A stretch of DNA of 64,000 bases from Skeletonema tropicum (Eukaryota > Bacillariophyta > Thalassiosirophyceae > Thalassiosirales > Thalassiosiraceae): NCBI GenBank assembly GCA_037178625.1, contig CM074132.1, positions 2,666,001 to 2,730,000 on the forward strand. The letters run 5' to 3'. The first letter of the stretch is position 1. Every line of letters begins with the position of its first letter. The notes beneath the pieces were generated by a model. It saw only the letters and a list, made by a program, of their open reading frames with translations, was not told the DNA's origin and ran no database searches. The position numbers were made by a program, and so were the translations under genes. Positions 1 through 8,455 of this stretch are shown here, in pieces.

Positions 1-1279
1 CAGGTGGTATTGTCGATCCTGCTCTGGTAGGTGAGACTTCATTAACTGGGTCTTCCCTTGTTTTTGGTTCTTGATTGCTGGTACTTTCTTCTGGCTCATT
101 GATGACGGTAGCACGATCTTCGTCATCTTGTTGACGCTTCGCACGGATACTGCTCAACCTCTCGGCAACGTTGCGAGGAATGACCTTTTTGCTTTTGCTT
201 TGACCACCCATAGCAGCACTAGCTGCAGCCACCATATCCAAGTTATCAGACTTAACGCTTGGCTTCTTCAGGTCGCTTATCTTTTCCAACGCACCGTTCA
301 AGATGTTCTTCTTCATACTTCCCCATTGTTGAGTCGCCTTTGCCTTACTTTGGACGTTATTCCTCAAAGCAGCCCACCCAAACTTTACATTCTCCGAGTC
401 AGCGGGATTTGCGTCATCTTGAGCTTCGTCGTCCTCCTTTTGGTTTTCGTACCAGTCTCGCAACCCAGCATTTGGATCTCCAGTGTGACTCAAGACGGCA
501 ACAGCACCGCCTGTTTGGTAAGTGCGAAGCAAGATTTGGACATGACGTGGATTGAACTCATTTCGATTCTTTCCAGTATGGTCGAAAGTATCCTTCGAAG
601 AACGTTCAATTTCTTCCCAAAATTGAATGCCAAATACTTTCTTTTGCAGCTTGCGCTGTATCTGGAACATGGGGAATAGCAACGTCTGATGAGTAGCCGT
701 GAAGGATATGAACGCATTCAAATTGAGTGCACCCCCACGCTCAGCAGCATATTCAGTTGCATCTCTCAAGCATAGCTTGCCGCCGTTGGCGCCGAATAAG
801 TCCTTTACCATATTCTCAATCTCAGGAATGGATAACTCTCCATCGCAATCCAAATCGTACATGTCGAATGTAAAGTTGGAAAGGCTATCAATCTTGAAGG
901 TACAAACATTCCAAACTGATACCATGAACTCCAAGAAGTCAATATCACCGCCGCCAGTCGTATCAAAATATGTGAAGCATCTTTCTGTCCATTTCGACCA
1001 ATCAAGATCGAAGAAATCCAAGAAGTGCTCTATTTGAATCGCACCACTGGAATGATTTATTTTGCAGAATAGTTTCCAGAACTTTTCGATGGTACGTCGC
1101 TTCCATCCTAATGCGGCAAACGTCATCTCCCAATTTCGATTCGTTGGTCGGTAGGGAGGAATGAAGTACTTCTCATGGTAATGTTTCTGGGCCTTTTGAC
1201 TCAAAATAGAAGCATGCTCTCGAAGCGATTTGCCTCTGTTAGCACCGATTGGGTCTCGAAGACGTTCTACTTCTGGCAT
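1..1279 (-). CDS. EF-hand calcium-binding protein, C-terminus beyond the window
   Basis: An uninterrupted minus-strand frame runs from an ATG at 1279 to the left edge without a stop, so only the first 426 codons are present. An in-frame TAA lies a few codons upstream of this ATG, which supports the start. Two EF-hand loops are visible. The loop at about residue 106 (DTTGGGDIDFLE) has weak ligands at positions 3 and 5. The loop at about residue 142 (DLDCDGELSIPE) is canonical. They form a pair in the manner of calcineurin-B-like or recoverin-like proteins. The region after the second loop is helical, and the tail from about residue 330 is charged and Lys/Ser-rich with no domain I recognise. 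Calcium binding is supported by the motif; the cellular role is unknown. The gene is divergent from NME7, with a 266-bp shared upstream interval. Confidence 0.85.
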   Translation of the reverse strand, partial: MPEVERLRDPIGANRGKSLREHASILSQKAQKHYHEKYFIPPYRPTNRNWEMTFAALGWKRRTIEKFWKLFCKINHSSGAIQIEHFLDFFDLDWSKWTERCFTYFDTTGGGDIDFLEFMVSVWNVCTFKIDSLSNFTFDMYDLDCDGELSIPEIENMVKDLFGANGGKLCLRDATEYAAERGGALNLNAFISFTATHQTLLFPMFQIQRKLQKKVFGIQFWEEIERSSKDTFDHTGKNRNEFNPRHVQILLRTYQTGGAVAVLSHTGDPNAGLRDWYENQKEDDEAQDDANPADSENVKFGWAALRNNVQSKAKATQQWGSMKKNILNGALEKISDLKKPSVKSDNLDMVAAASAAMGGQSKSKKVIPRNVAERLSSIRAKRQQDDEDRATVINEPEESTSNQEPKTREDPVNEVSPTRAGSTIPP

Positions 1280-1545
1280 TCTTCTGTTGTTATGATCAGT
1301 GAAAGTAAGTTGTTAGTGGCATCCTCGCTTCGGCTTCGGTTGAAGTTTAAACCACAACGCGCGCGAACATTCAAATTCGAAAGCATAAATTCTTGAGTGT
1401 ATTTTCATATTCATATCATGTGTCATTTTGAATAATGCTTACTCAAACCCCTACTTTGTTCGTTCCCTTGTTGACATAATTATACCCTTGCTTTGATCGA
1501 TCGGCAACCTCCTCTTTTGATACATTCGACAGTATTATCGAAGTC

Positions 1546-2646
1546 ATGGAATGCAATGAAACTGACATCATATTCAGCTTTATCGCCGAGTGGCTTGACC
1601 CGCACTCACAACTGCTCAAGGAATACCTATTGACGTATCACGTAAATGCATCAGAAGTGGAAATGAACGACCTCAATACACGTAGAAAGTTCCTGAAAAG
1701 GACCAAATTACCGCCTACGTTGAACCAATCAGATCTTGTGAAAGGCTCAACAATTGTCTTATTATCACGTCAGCTAAAGCTTGTTGACTATGCAGACACG
1801 GCAACACGTCAACTTCTTCAGGAGAAAGAAGAGAAAATGACAATACTTGTGACTCCAACTCTCACTGACTCTATCGGTGACATTGTCATGAGAGTTGAAA
1901 GACTGGATTGTGTCCTAGTAGACATGAAATCAATTCACTTTTCTTCAAGCATTGAAGATATCAATGAAGCAGCACAACTTTTGCCAGGGATGGAGCTCAA
2001 AGATCTGTGCTCAAGCTCTAGTCCTTTCGTGGCCTTGTCCTTCCGTGGATCAGATTCAATCGCATCTGTGAGGGCATTTGTAGAGTCTTCTCCATTTTGC
2101 AACGGTGTGGCATGTCCCCGTGCTGGTCAAGAGAAAGAATTTGCGGAGTTCTTTCTCAATAAACTTCGCCAAACGACAGCAACATTGAAAGAGTGTACAG
2201 CCTGTGTCATCAGGCCTCATATTATCAAGGATCGCATGATCGGGCAAGTCCTCAATGATATCGTAGACAGAGGTTTTCTAATCTCTGCTATTCAAATGTT
2301 TCGCTTAGACAAAGAGACGGCAGCTGAATTTCTTTCAGTCTACAAGGGTGTCCTCCCACAATACGTCGAACTTGTTGACGAAATGTCCTCAGGAATGAGC
2401 ATTGCTTTGGAGTTGAAACGGGATTCAAACTTTACCGGAGATATTGTTGCAGATTTTAGAGCACATGCAGGACCTTGGGACTATGCAGTTGCTTGCGAAT
2501 TGCACCCACAGACTATTCGAGCAAAATTTGGCAAGAATAATGTATGTAATGCCATCCACTGCACGGACTTATCCGAGGATGGCGTGATTGAATGCGAGTA
2601 CTTCTTCAAAGTCCTAGCCAGCAGACAAGTCCCCAATGATAGATGA
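1546..2646 (+). CDS. NME7: NME7-type nucleoside diphosphate kinase (DM10 + two NDK domains)
   Basis: This single-exon protein of 366 residues has the human NME7 layout. Residues 1-85 form a DM10 domain (FIAEWLDP, FLKRTKLPP and LSRQLKLVDYAD motifs). Residues 95-210 match the first NDK domain, and 215-360 the second. The second domain keeps the catalytic-histidine motif NAIHCTD (His about 338) and RAKFGK; its phosphate-binding lysine is replaced by arginine (IRPH near residue 223). The first domain lacks any N-x-x-H motif and is presumably inactive. NME7 is known from ciliary axonemes and the gamma-tubulin ring complex, so a flagellar or microtubule role is likely here (inference). The stop is 54 bp from the convergent end of the carotenoid-isomerase gene. 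Confidence 0.93.
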   Translation: MECNETDIIFSFIAEWLDPHSQLLKEYLLTYHVNASEVEMNDLNTRRKFLKRTKLPPTLNQSDLVKGSTIVLLSRQLKLVDYADTATRQLLQEKEEKMTILVTPTLTDSIGDIVMRVERLDCVLVDMKSIHFSSSIEDINEAAQLLPGMELKDLCSSSSPFVALSFRGSDSIASVRAFVESSPFCNGVACPRAGQEKEFAEFFLNKLRQTTATLKECTACVIRPHIIKDRMIGQVLNDIVDRGFLISAIQMFRLDKETAAEFLSVYKGVLPQYVELVDEMSSGMSIALELKRDSNFTGDIVADFRAHAGPWDYAVACELHPQTIRAKFGKNNVCNAIHCTDLSEDGVIECEYFFKVLASRQVPNDR

Positions 2647-2700
2647 GCACACTTCGAACTTGTTGGTAAAGTAATAATTTAAGTTTAAGGATTCCTCACT

Positions 2701-4548
2701 CTAATTACTGAAAGGACCTTGACCATATGCAATCGGCATCTTGATCTTCGAATTTAGTTCAAGCTGTTCCCACACCGACATGATTGCATTTGCACAGAGA
2801 GCACCAGAAGAGGCTGTTGCGGGGACGCCAATTCCAGATGTTGTAGAATCTCCACAACGGTAGTACCCCTCGATCGGGGTAGTAACATCAGGAAATGAGA
2901 ATCCTTCGTCTCCGGGTGGTATTGCCAAACCATAGTTGCCTCTGTGTCTGTTCAAGAATCTCGCATGGGTGAGCGGAGTAGCTACCTTCTCCACAGTAAC
3001 AGATTCCTTAGTCACAAGGGGAGCGCGTTTCTGAATAGCATCCCAAATGGGCTGAGCTCTCTCGTCCTTGAATGCTTGGTATGCTTCATCCTTATCTCTG
3101 GCTGCGGCGTCATCCATGAGGTGCTCAAATTGCTCCCAGTCTTCGTAAGGCTCATTGCCAGCTGTGTAGGCGTGCAATACATGGTAGCCTGGAGGAGCCA
3201 TTGACTGATCCAGCTTTGAGCCAACGCTAACAACCACAACATTACCGATGGCATCAATTCCTTTCGACCAATCTTGAACAACAGTCCACTGTGGAGGCGC
3301 ATCCTCGGGGATGAGTTCAGACTTTATTCCCAAATGAAGATGCATGAAACTTTTGCAGTACGGAACAGATCCATCCTTAGGGTTGTTGGTGGCACCAAGG
3401 AACTTTTTGCGTTCCTCATCAAAGGCCTGATGCACACCTTTAGGGACAAAGTTGTATGTGGCTGTCAAGTCAGCGTTACTAATCACAGCTTCCTTTGCGC
3501 GAATAATCTTACCACTCTTTGCCAAACGAACACCAACTGCACGACCATCTTCAATAATAACTTCTTCAACGCTAGTTGAGATGTCAACAGAACAACCTTC
3601 TCTCTTGGTTACTCCCCTTGCCAATGCCCCCATTAACGCTCCACTACCTCCCTTGGGGAAGTCCATAACAGCATTCTCTTTGAAAAAATCTTCGACCATG
3701 TACGCCATAACCACCTTGAGTGTTTGATTTGCTGGCAGACCCTGCAGCAAGAATGCCAGCATGTCCAAATAGTTTCTCAAAAAATCGTTCTTGAGACCCA
3801 ACTCATCCAAATCAAATGACTCAGAGAAGGCAGGAGCATAGCGCAGCACGTTGTAAAAAGATTTGGGATACTTGGCAGCCACAGTCAACATGATCCCCCC
3901 ATCGGATCGGATAGCAGCATGAGGAATTCCCTTAATCCCATCAGCCATTGGACGTAAACTCTTGGCAAGCTTCTCCCAATCCTCTACTGCCTCTTCTCCA
4001 CCATACGTTCGTAATATTTTCACGAAGTTGTCTGCCCCAATCGACATCTGGTAACCTTCTGGCGCCTCAGGCAAGAATGCTCCCCATTGATCGTACGTCA
4101 ACCATTCCGGCTCTTCTTCAATCATTTGATAAATATGTTTCAACGGGTTAGGTGATCGTTCATCTGACAATCCGCTGTAAAGTGACGGACCTGCTTCAAA
4201 GTGGAAGAGATCTTTTCTAGCACTTAAATCTTTAATCGAGGCAGATGGGACAGTTTTGCCATCGAGATCCATGTAAAATTCGTGTGCACATCCCCCAACT
4301 TCATAATGCCTCTCGAGTACTTTGACTTTGCGTCCTGTAGCGGCGAGGAGACCGGCACAGGAGAGACCCCCGATGCCTGACCCGATAACGATGCAATCTA
4401 CTTCCTCATCTGCAATGGTGCTCTTGAGAGGCGAGAGATTGTTGAATCGTTGACGAGTAGCAACAGAAGCAGCGGGGGTCTGAAATGCGCTGCTTGATGT
4501 TGCATATATTGATAGCAGGACTGCTAGCGATACGGATATCTTCGTCAT
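2701..4548 (-). CDS. CRTISO: Carotenoid cis-trans isomerase-like FAD oxidoreductase, plastid-targeted
   Basis: The protein has 615 residues from the preferred ATG at 4548; the frame stays open to 4662, but the extra 38 residues precede what looks like the true signal peptide. Residues 1-21 are hydrophobic and end in SSSAFQTP, the diatom plastid-targeting cleavage motif. A dinucleotide-binding GSGIGG motif at 56-61 is followed by the acidic end of the Rossmann fold (LERH). The rest follows plant CRTISO closely: GPSLYSGL, SFMHLHLG, HVLHAYT, PLTHARFLNRHRG and the C-terminal RCGDSTTSGIGVPA FAD motif. CRTISO converts poly-cis lycopene precursors to all-trans forms upstream of the xanthophylls. Diatoms carry several paralogues, so the exact substrate is not certain. 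The stop converges on NME7. Confidence 0.92.
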   Translation of the reverse strand: MTKISVSLAVLLSIYATSSSAFQTPAASVATRQRFNNLSPLKSTIADEEVDCIVIGSGIGGLSCAGLLAATGRKVKVLERHYEVGGCAHEFYMDLDGKTVPSASIKDLSARKDLFHFEAGPSLYSGLSDERSPNPLKHIYQMIEEEPEWLTYDQWGAFLPEAPEGYQMSIGADNFVKILRTYGGEEAVEDWEKLAKSLRPMADGIKGIPHAAIRSDGGIMLTVAAKYPKSFYNVLRYAPAFSESFDLDELGLKNDFLRNYLDMLAFLLQGLPANQTLKVVMAYMVEDFFKENAVMDFPKGGSGALMGALARGVTKREGCSVDISTSVEEVIIEDGRAVGVRLAKSGKIIRAKEAVISNADLTATYNFVPKGVHQAFDEERKKFLGATNNPKDGSVPYCKSFMHLHLGIKSELIPEDAPPQWTVVQDWSKGIDAIGNVVVVSVGSKLDQSMAPPGYHVLHAYTAGNEPYEDWEQFEHLMDDAAARDKDEAYQAFKDERAQPIWDAIQKRAPLVTKESVTVEKVATPLTHARFLNRHRGNYGLAIPPGDEGFSFPDVTTPIEGYYRCGDSTTSGIGVPATASSGALCANAIMSVWEQLELNSKIKMPIAYGQGPFSN

Positions 4549-5265
4549 GGTTGCTGTGAAGTAGTATCTAATGTTCTGTCGCCATGGTTGGCGTGTTGAA
4601 GTGTTGGTTTTTTTTGATGAGTGAGTCAGTGTTTGTAGATAGTCTGTATGGTACTTGTACATATGTGGAATTCTTTACCAATAAGCTGGCTATCGATGTC
4701 GTCATTGCTTGCTGCATTTTTTCATCCCTATCTCCGCTATTGATACTTACTACTCTAGAGAGAGATAGAGTCCTCCCAATGATTGCTACAGACATCTTCC
4801 CTATCATGGCATTTTGTTTCGGGTTTATCACCACTCGTTTTCTATCGTCTCGTCCTCGAACCGACGAGATGCGGGGCCGGTCAGGAGAAGCGACGCTGGG
4901 GGACAGTGCTCACACGCAATGCCATAGTCTTACTCGAAGTCCTTCCCAATCATCAAAAGGAGTCGCGATCTCCTTCGGCGAGATTGAGGAAGACAGGGAG
5001 CAGGGTCGAGAATTGCGAATGTTGGCTGCATTGAGCCGGACCCCAGCGAAACAAAGACAGAGAAGGAAGGAGAAGTCTGTTCGCAACGCACCATTGAGAG
5101 GCCCACTGTCTTCGCTACCAATGAAATGGAGTGTATAGAGGAAACAACAGCAAATTACGTCTAATTGATGAAGTAAAAGACTCTTTTATTTCATTCAATA
5201 ATAACCCATATGTACACATAGATAATCAATCCCCCTAACACCAAACCTAGCTTGATATCGCCGCT
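4549..5265. other. Intergenic region upstream of the carotenoid isomerase gene
   Basis: This 717-bp interval holds the 5' side of the isomerase gene and the 3' side of the CDP-DAG synthase gene, both on the minus strand. A plus-strand open frame crosses it, but its translation is compositionally random with no domain. I see no repeat or RNA gene. Confidence 0.5.
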
Positions 5266-7080
5266 TCACACAACCACACCTACGGCAGCTCTAGCCTCGG
5301 CAAGCTTCTTGAGCGCAGGAATCACATAACCACACATAAGCCAGCCATATGGAGCGGTGAAGATGTAACTGTCCACTCGATCCATGATACCTCCATGCTC
5401 AGGAATCAAATCTCCGAAATCCTTCAATCCAGCGTCGCGTTTGAGCATCGACGCTGTCAAATCCCCCACCAATCCCAACAGGGCAAGAGTCACCCCGTGG
5501 AGGGGACCAATAACAAACCAGTACGGCCACTTTTGGATCCATGCTCCCAACGTGGCCAAGACTAAACTAAATGCACATCCTCCAATCACACCCTCCACAG
5601 TTTTATTGGGACTCGTCTTACCCGCTGCTGGACTGATGGCACCCAACTTTGTCTTACCAAACTTACGCCCAGCGAAGTATCCCCCAACATCACTGAATGC
5701 AATGCAAAGCCATGTCCAGAAGATGAAATTAGATCCGGTGGTGATGGGATAGTGAATCTTCTTGGGAAGATACGAGAGAAGATTATTCTGTCCTAGGCGT
5801 TCAAACAAGGGCTTCGCCAACGGCATCAACCTAGTAGGTTCCACCACATCCGCACCCAATTGTCGTATGCGCACCCAGAACGAAGGGATGTAGCCGAGAT
5901 AGAACATTCCAGTAAAGGTTGTCGCAATTTCAGAGATTGTGGTAATATTCCTTCTCATGGTCAAGAACCAAATCATAGTCCAAGTGGAAAAGACGGGTAG
6001 GACGATTTGATGTAAATCGGGTGCAAAGAGTGCTGTGACAAATGTGGCACATGCACCCAAGACACTGATGCGGCGTGCAGGGTAAATGCCTGCATTCATT
6101 ACCATGCGGTAATATTCGAGTTGACCCAGAGCTGTCATTAGAGTGAAGAGGGTGGTGAATGAAATGTTGCCTGAATATACCCATCCTGCAACAACTAATC
6201 CCATTGTGGCACCAAAGAGAACGGAACGCCCCTTCTTCTTCTCTTTCTTGGTGGCAACTGCAGTTGACGACGAATCTGATGCACTTTCGGCAACATCAGT
6301 TAGTGCCGTAGTGAGCTCTGTCCCGACCGAATCAGTAGCCACAGGAATACCCTCCTTCGTGTTAACTTCATCCTCTGCAACTGCAATATTTCCGTCAACA
6401 GCAGTTTCATCTGCTCCCTCCTCATCGCTCTTCACCGACCCCTCTTTCCCCTCCAACTGATCCAACATTAAATCACACGCCTCCTCCATCTTTCGTCTCA
6501 CATCCTCATCCAAATCTGCAAATACCGCCTTATCCTCCTCATCTGCATATGTTTGTTCCTTCCCCCCCTTCTTTGCATTCTTAATTAATGCACCAACTCC
6601 TCCCCCCTCCGTTGCAGCGTCGGCAGTCCACAAATATTCATCGCCCAACCCGTTACCAACCATGTTTTTCATACGCAACACTGAATCATGGGCACGTTGA
6701 CGTGCTCGCTTCTTTCGTTGGTCAACATCAGTGTCGGACCACAATCTGTCAAAGTACTCGACGTAAAGATGATATGCCTGAGAAAGGATATTGCTGTGTT
6801 GCTTCGTTTCCTCCACGACTTCAGTATCATTGTCTGTTGTTTTTTGTTGCAAAGTAGTGGTGGCACCGTGTAGTCGTCGCCTCTGCTGTATTTGTGCGGC
6901 GGAAATGATGCACCCATCACGACTATGCGATGAGGAACATTCGTTACGATAGGACGACACAGGTGCTAGTGAACGTGGGGCTTGAAAACCCGCTGCATAT
7001 TGAAGTATCATCAATGATGAAAGGAGGAGTAGCCCTCCCCTTGCTGCAGCACTTCCATCTCTTGAGACTTTGTGATGCAT
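5266..7080 (-). CDS. cdsA: Phosphatidate cytidylyltransferase (CDP-diacylglycerol synthase), plastid-type
   Basis: This enzyme makes CDP-diacylglycerol from phosphatidate and CTP for phosphatidylglycerol and related lipids. The 604-residue protein starts with a hydrophobic signal (LLLLSSLMILQYAAGFQAP) that ends in a plastid-type cleavage motif. A hydrophilic acidic domain of about 200 residues follows, which bacterial enzymes lack. The C-terminal half carries multiple membrane helices and the family signature SMLKRDAGLKDFGDLIPEHG followed by GIMDRVDSY, with the conserved KD, HGG and DRxD residues. The acidic insert explains why it is about twice the bacterial length. Plastid membrane location is inferred from the leader. 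It is single-exon as read, and the start ATG lies immediately before the signal peptide. Confidence 0.93.
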   Translation of the reverse strand: MHHKVSRDGSAAARGGLLLLSSLMILQYAAGFQAPRSLAPVSSYRNECSSSHSRDGCIISAAQIQQRRRLHGATTTLQQKTTDNDTEVVEETKQHSNILSQAYHLYVEYFDRLWSDTDVDQRKKRARQRAHDSVLRMKNMVGNGLGDEYLWTADAATEGGGVGALIKNAKKGGKEQTYADEEDKAVFADLDEDVRRKMEEACDLMLDQLEGKEGSVKSDEEGADETAVDGNIAVAEDEVNTKEGIPVATDSVGTELTTALTDVAESASDSSSTAVATKKEKKKGRSVLFGATMGLVVAGWVYSGNISFTTLFTLMTALGQLEYYRMVMNAGIYPARRISVLGACATFVTALFAPDLHQIVLPVFSTWTMIWFLTMRRNITTISEIATTFTGMFYLGYIPSFWVRIRQLGADVVEPTRLMPLAKPLFERLGQNNLLSYLPKKIHYPITTGSNFIFWTWLCIAFSDVGGYFAGRKFGKTKLGAISPAAGKTSPNKTVEGVIGGCAFSLVLATLGAWIQKWPYWFVIGPLHGVTLALLGLVGDLTASMLKRDAGLKDFGDLIPEHGGIMDRVDSYIFTAPYGWLMCGYVIPALKKLAEARAAVGVVV

Positions 7081-7736
7081 ATTGTCGATGGGTCTATGTT
7101 CCTGTGTGATGAATCTCCTCTTTGTTGCAATGAATCTATTTTATTGCAGTGCATTGGCGGAACCAATGACAATGACCTACTACGATGACGTTGTGCGTTG
7201 CAGGTGTCAGGTGTCAAAAAGAGTTGAGGAAGATCTTTCACGCACTTTGCTTTGCACTTGATTGCTACCTATGCTTCAGCTAGCGACACGCGACCACGAA
7301 GCACCTCAGTTCAAAATTCAAATTTGTCTGGTAGCGTTTTTTGTTTTCTGTCATTATCTCATCGTGATAAATAACGAAAGACAGATTTACACGATTGTGT
7401 TGTGGAGCTGAACGAGTGTGTGTCTTGTGTGTCTGATCAGACACCATACCAAGTACATAGCAAGATAGAAGTGCACGTAGCAAAGAGGCAGAGGTTCAAA
7501 TACATCTCATAATACCGACCGGAGCTCATCACAAATATCACTTACCGGAGAACAAATTATCGGAGAGCTATTCTCAGACAACATGCAACTACTTCCTTTT
7601 GCCATCAGCCCACTAGGACTCTTCGGACCTACAATTAATTACTTCCTATTCCTATGGCACACCTCCAAACCAAATAAACGGCGACTACAAAACACTCCAC
7701 AACATCGACAAGTCCAAATTCCCAAACGCCTCCAAA
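7081..7736. other. Intergenic region
   Basis: This divergent interval of 656 bp lies between the CDP-DAG synthase start (minus) and a small plus-strand gene. The open frames on both strands are short and show no family features. I see no repeat, RNA gene or clear promoter element. Confidence 0.5.
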
Positions 7737-8141
7737 ATGGCTCACCAAGCATTCACTAGAACCCCATCAAACATCCTAGAACGAGCTGATTCAATTTGGA
7801 AATCGAAACAACGAAACTATCACTACGGGGGATCCTACAAAAGCCCAGACCCAAGCACCTACTACACACAAATATTCGGGAGAACAGTTTGTAAGGCAAA
7901 CGGCTCAGCAGGACTAGCTGCCATTCAAGCACTCTATGAGAGCAACAATGGCCCGATAACAGCGTCGTCACTTAATGATGACCAAATTTCATATTTATTG
8001 TACAGTACAGGTGGCAGATCTACTTCACAAAGAAGTAGCTCTCAGTCGACTCAAGAGTCTTCTCAGCCATTCACAGATGCTTTTTTTGTTCAAAATACCA
8101 GTGATATATACGTAGTTTACCGTAGCACAGAAATAACTTAA
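7737..8141 (+). CDS. Small hypothetical protein
   Basis: The frame encodes 134 residues beginning MAHQAFTRTPSNILERADSIW. Its first 90 residues have balanced composition with Tyr/Ser-rich patches, and residues 95-115 are Ser/Gln-rich. I recognise no family. The last 20 or so residues are encoded inside a short dispersed repeat (8087-8150) that recurs at 13.6 kb and 47.6 kb, so the present stop may have been created by the repeat insertion. It may be a genuine lineage-specific gene, or a fragment truncated by that repeat; the sequence alone does not decide. Confidence 0.4.
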   Translation: MAHQAFTRTPSNILERADSIWKSKQRNYHYGGSYKSPDPSTYYTQIFGRTVCKANGSAGLAAIQALYESNNGPITASSLNDDQISYLLYSTGGRSTSQRSSSQSTQESSQPFTDAFFVQNTSDIYVVYRSTEIT

Positions 8142-8150
8142 AGCCCCCCA
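8087..8150 (-). repeat. Dispersed short repeat, copy A
   Basis: On the minus strand the core reads ggctttaagttatttctgtg followed by ctacggtaaac. Copy B at 13.59 kb matches over about 60 bp, including the flank ataccagtgata on the plus strand. Copy C (47.59 kb) and a diverged copy D (10.67 kb) share the core only. Confidence 0.75.
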
Positions 8151-8455
8151 CACACAAGCACGAACAACTATGTACTTACACAAGGGAACAAGCGAGCGTT
8201 CGTGGAGGAGATACACTTACTATGGAGAGATAGATGATTTTGGCTCGATCCTAATCATACCACAAGAGCAGAGGCTATAAGAGAGTGCAAACATACTTCA
8301 CCCTCTCTCTAGAGTAGTTGGCTTGACAAAATTTCTCTGTCCTTACTATTACGAAGTCTAAGTTTAACATATATTAGAATCATTGTATCCGCAAAGTAAC
8401 CACTCTTCCAAATGACATGGAGAGTTATCATCACGCACATGATTACAAATCAGAT
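8142..8455. other. Intergenic region, convergent
   Basis: This 314-bp gap between converging genes holds the tail of dispersed repeat copy A and a CTCTCTCTAGAG motif near 8305. Similar CTCTCTAGAG palindromes occur in several other gaps of this window (about 10.88, 11.99 and 45.47 kb). I see no gene. Confidence 0.45.

Noticed and set aside
71..679. Plus-strand open frame of about 200 codons
   Set aside because: It is the antisense of the EF-hand gene, whose minus-strand frame contains recognisable calcium-binding loops.
4584..5138. Plus-strand open frame of 184 codons
   Set aside because: Translation has no domain or coding-like pattern and overlaps the isomerase leader; treated as chance.
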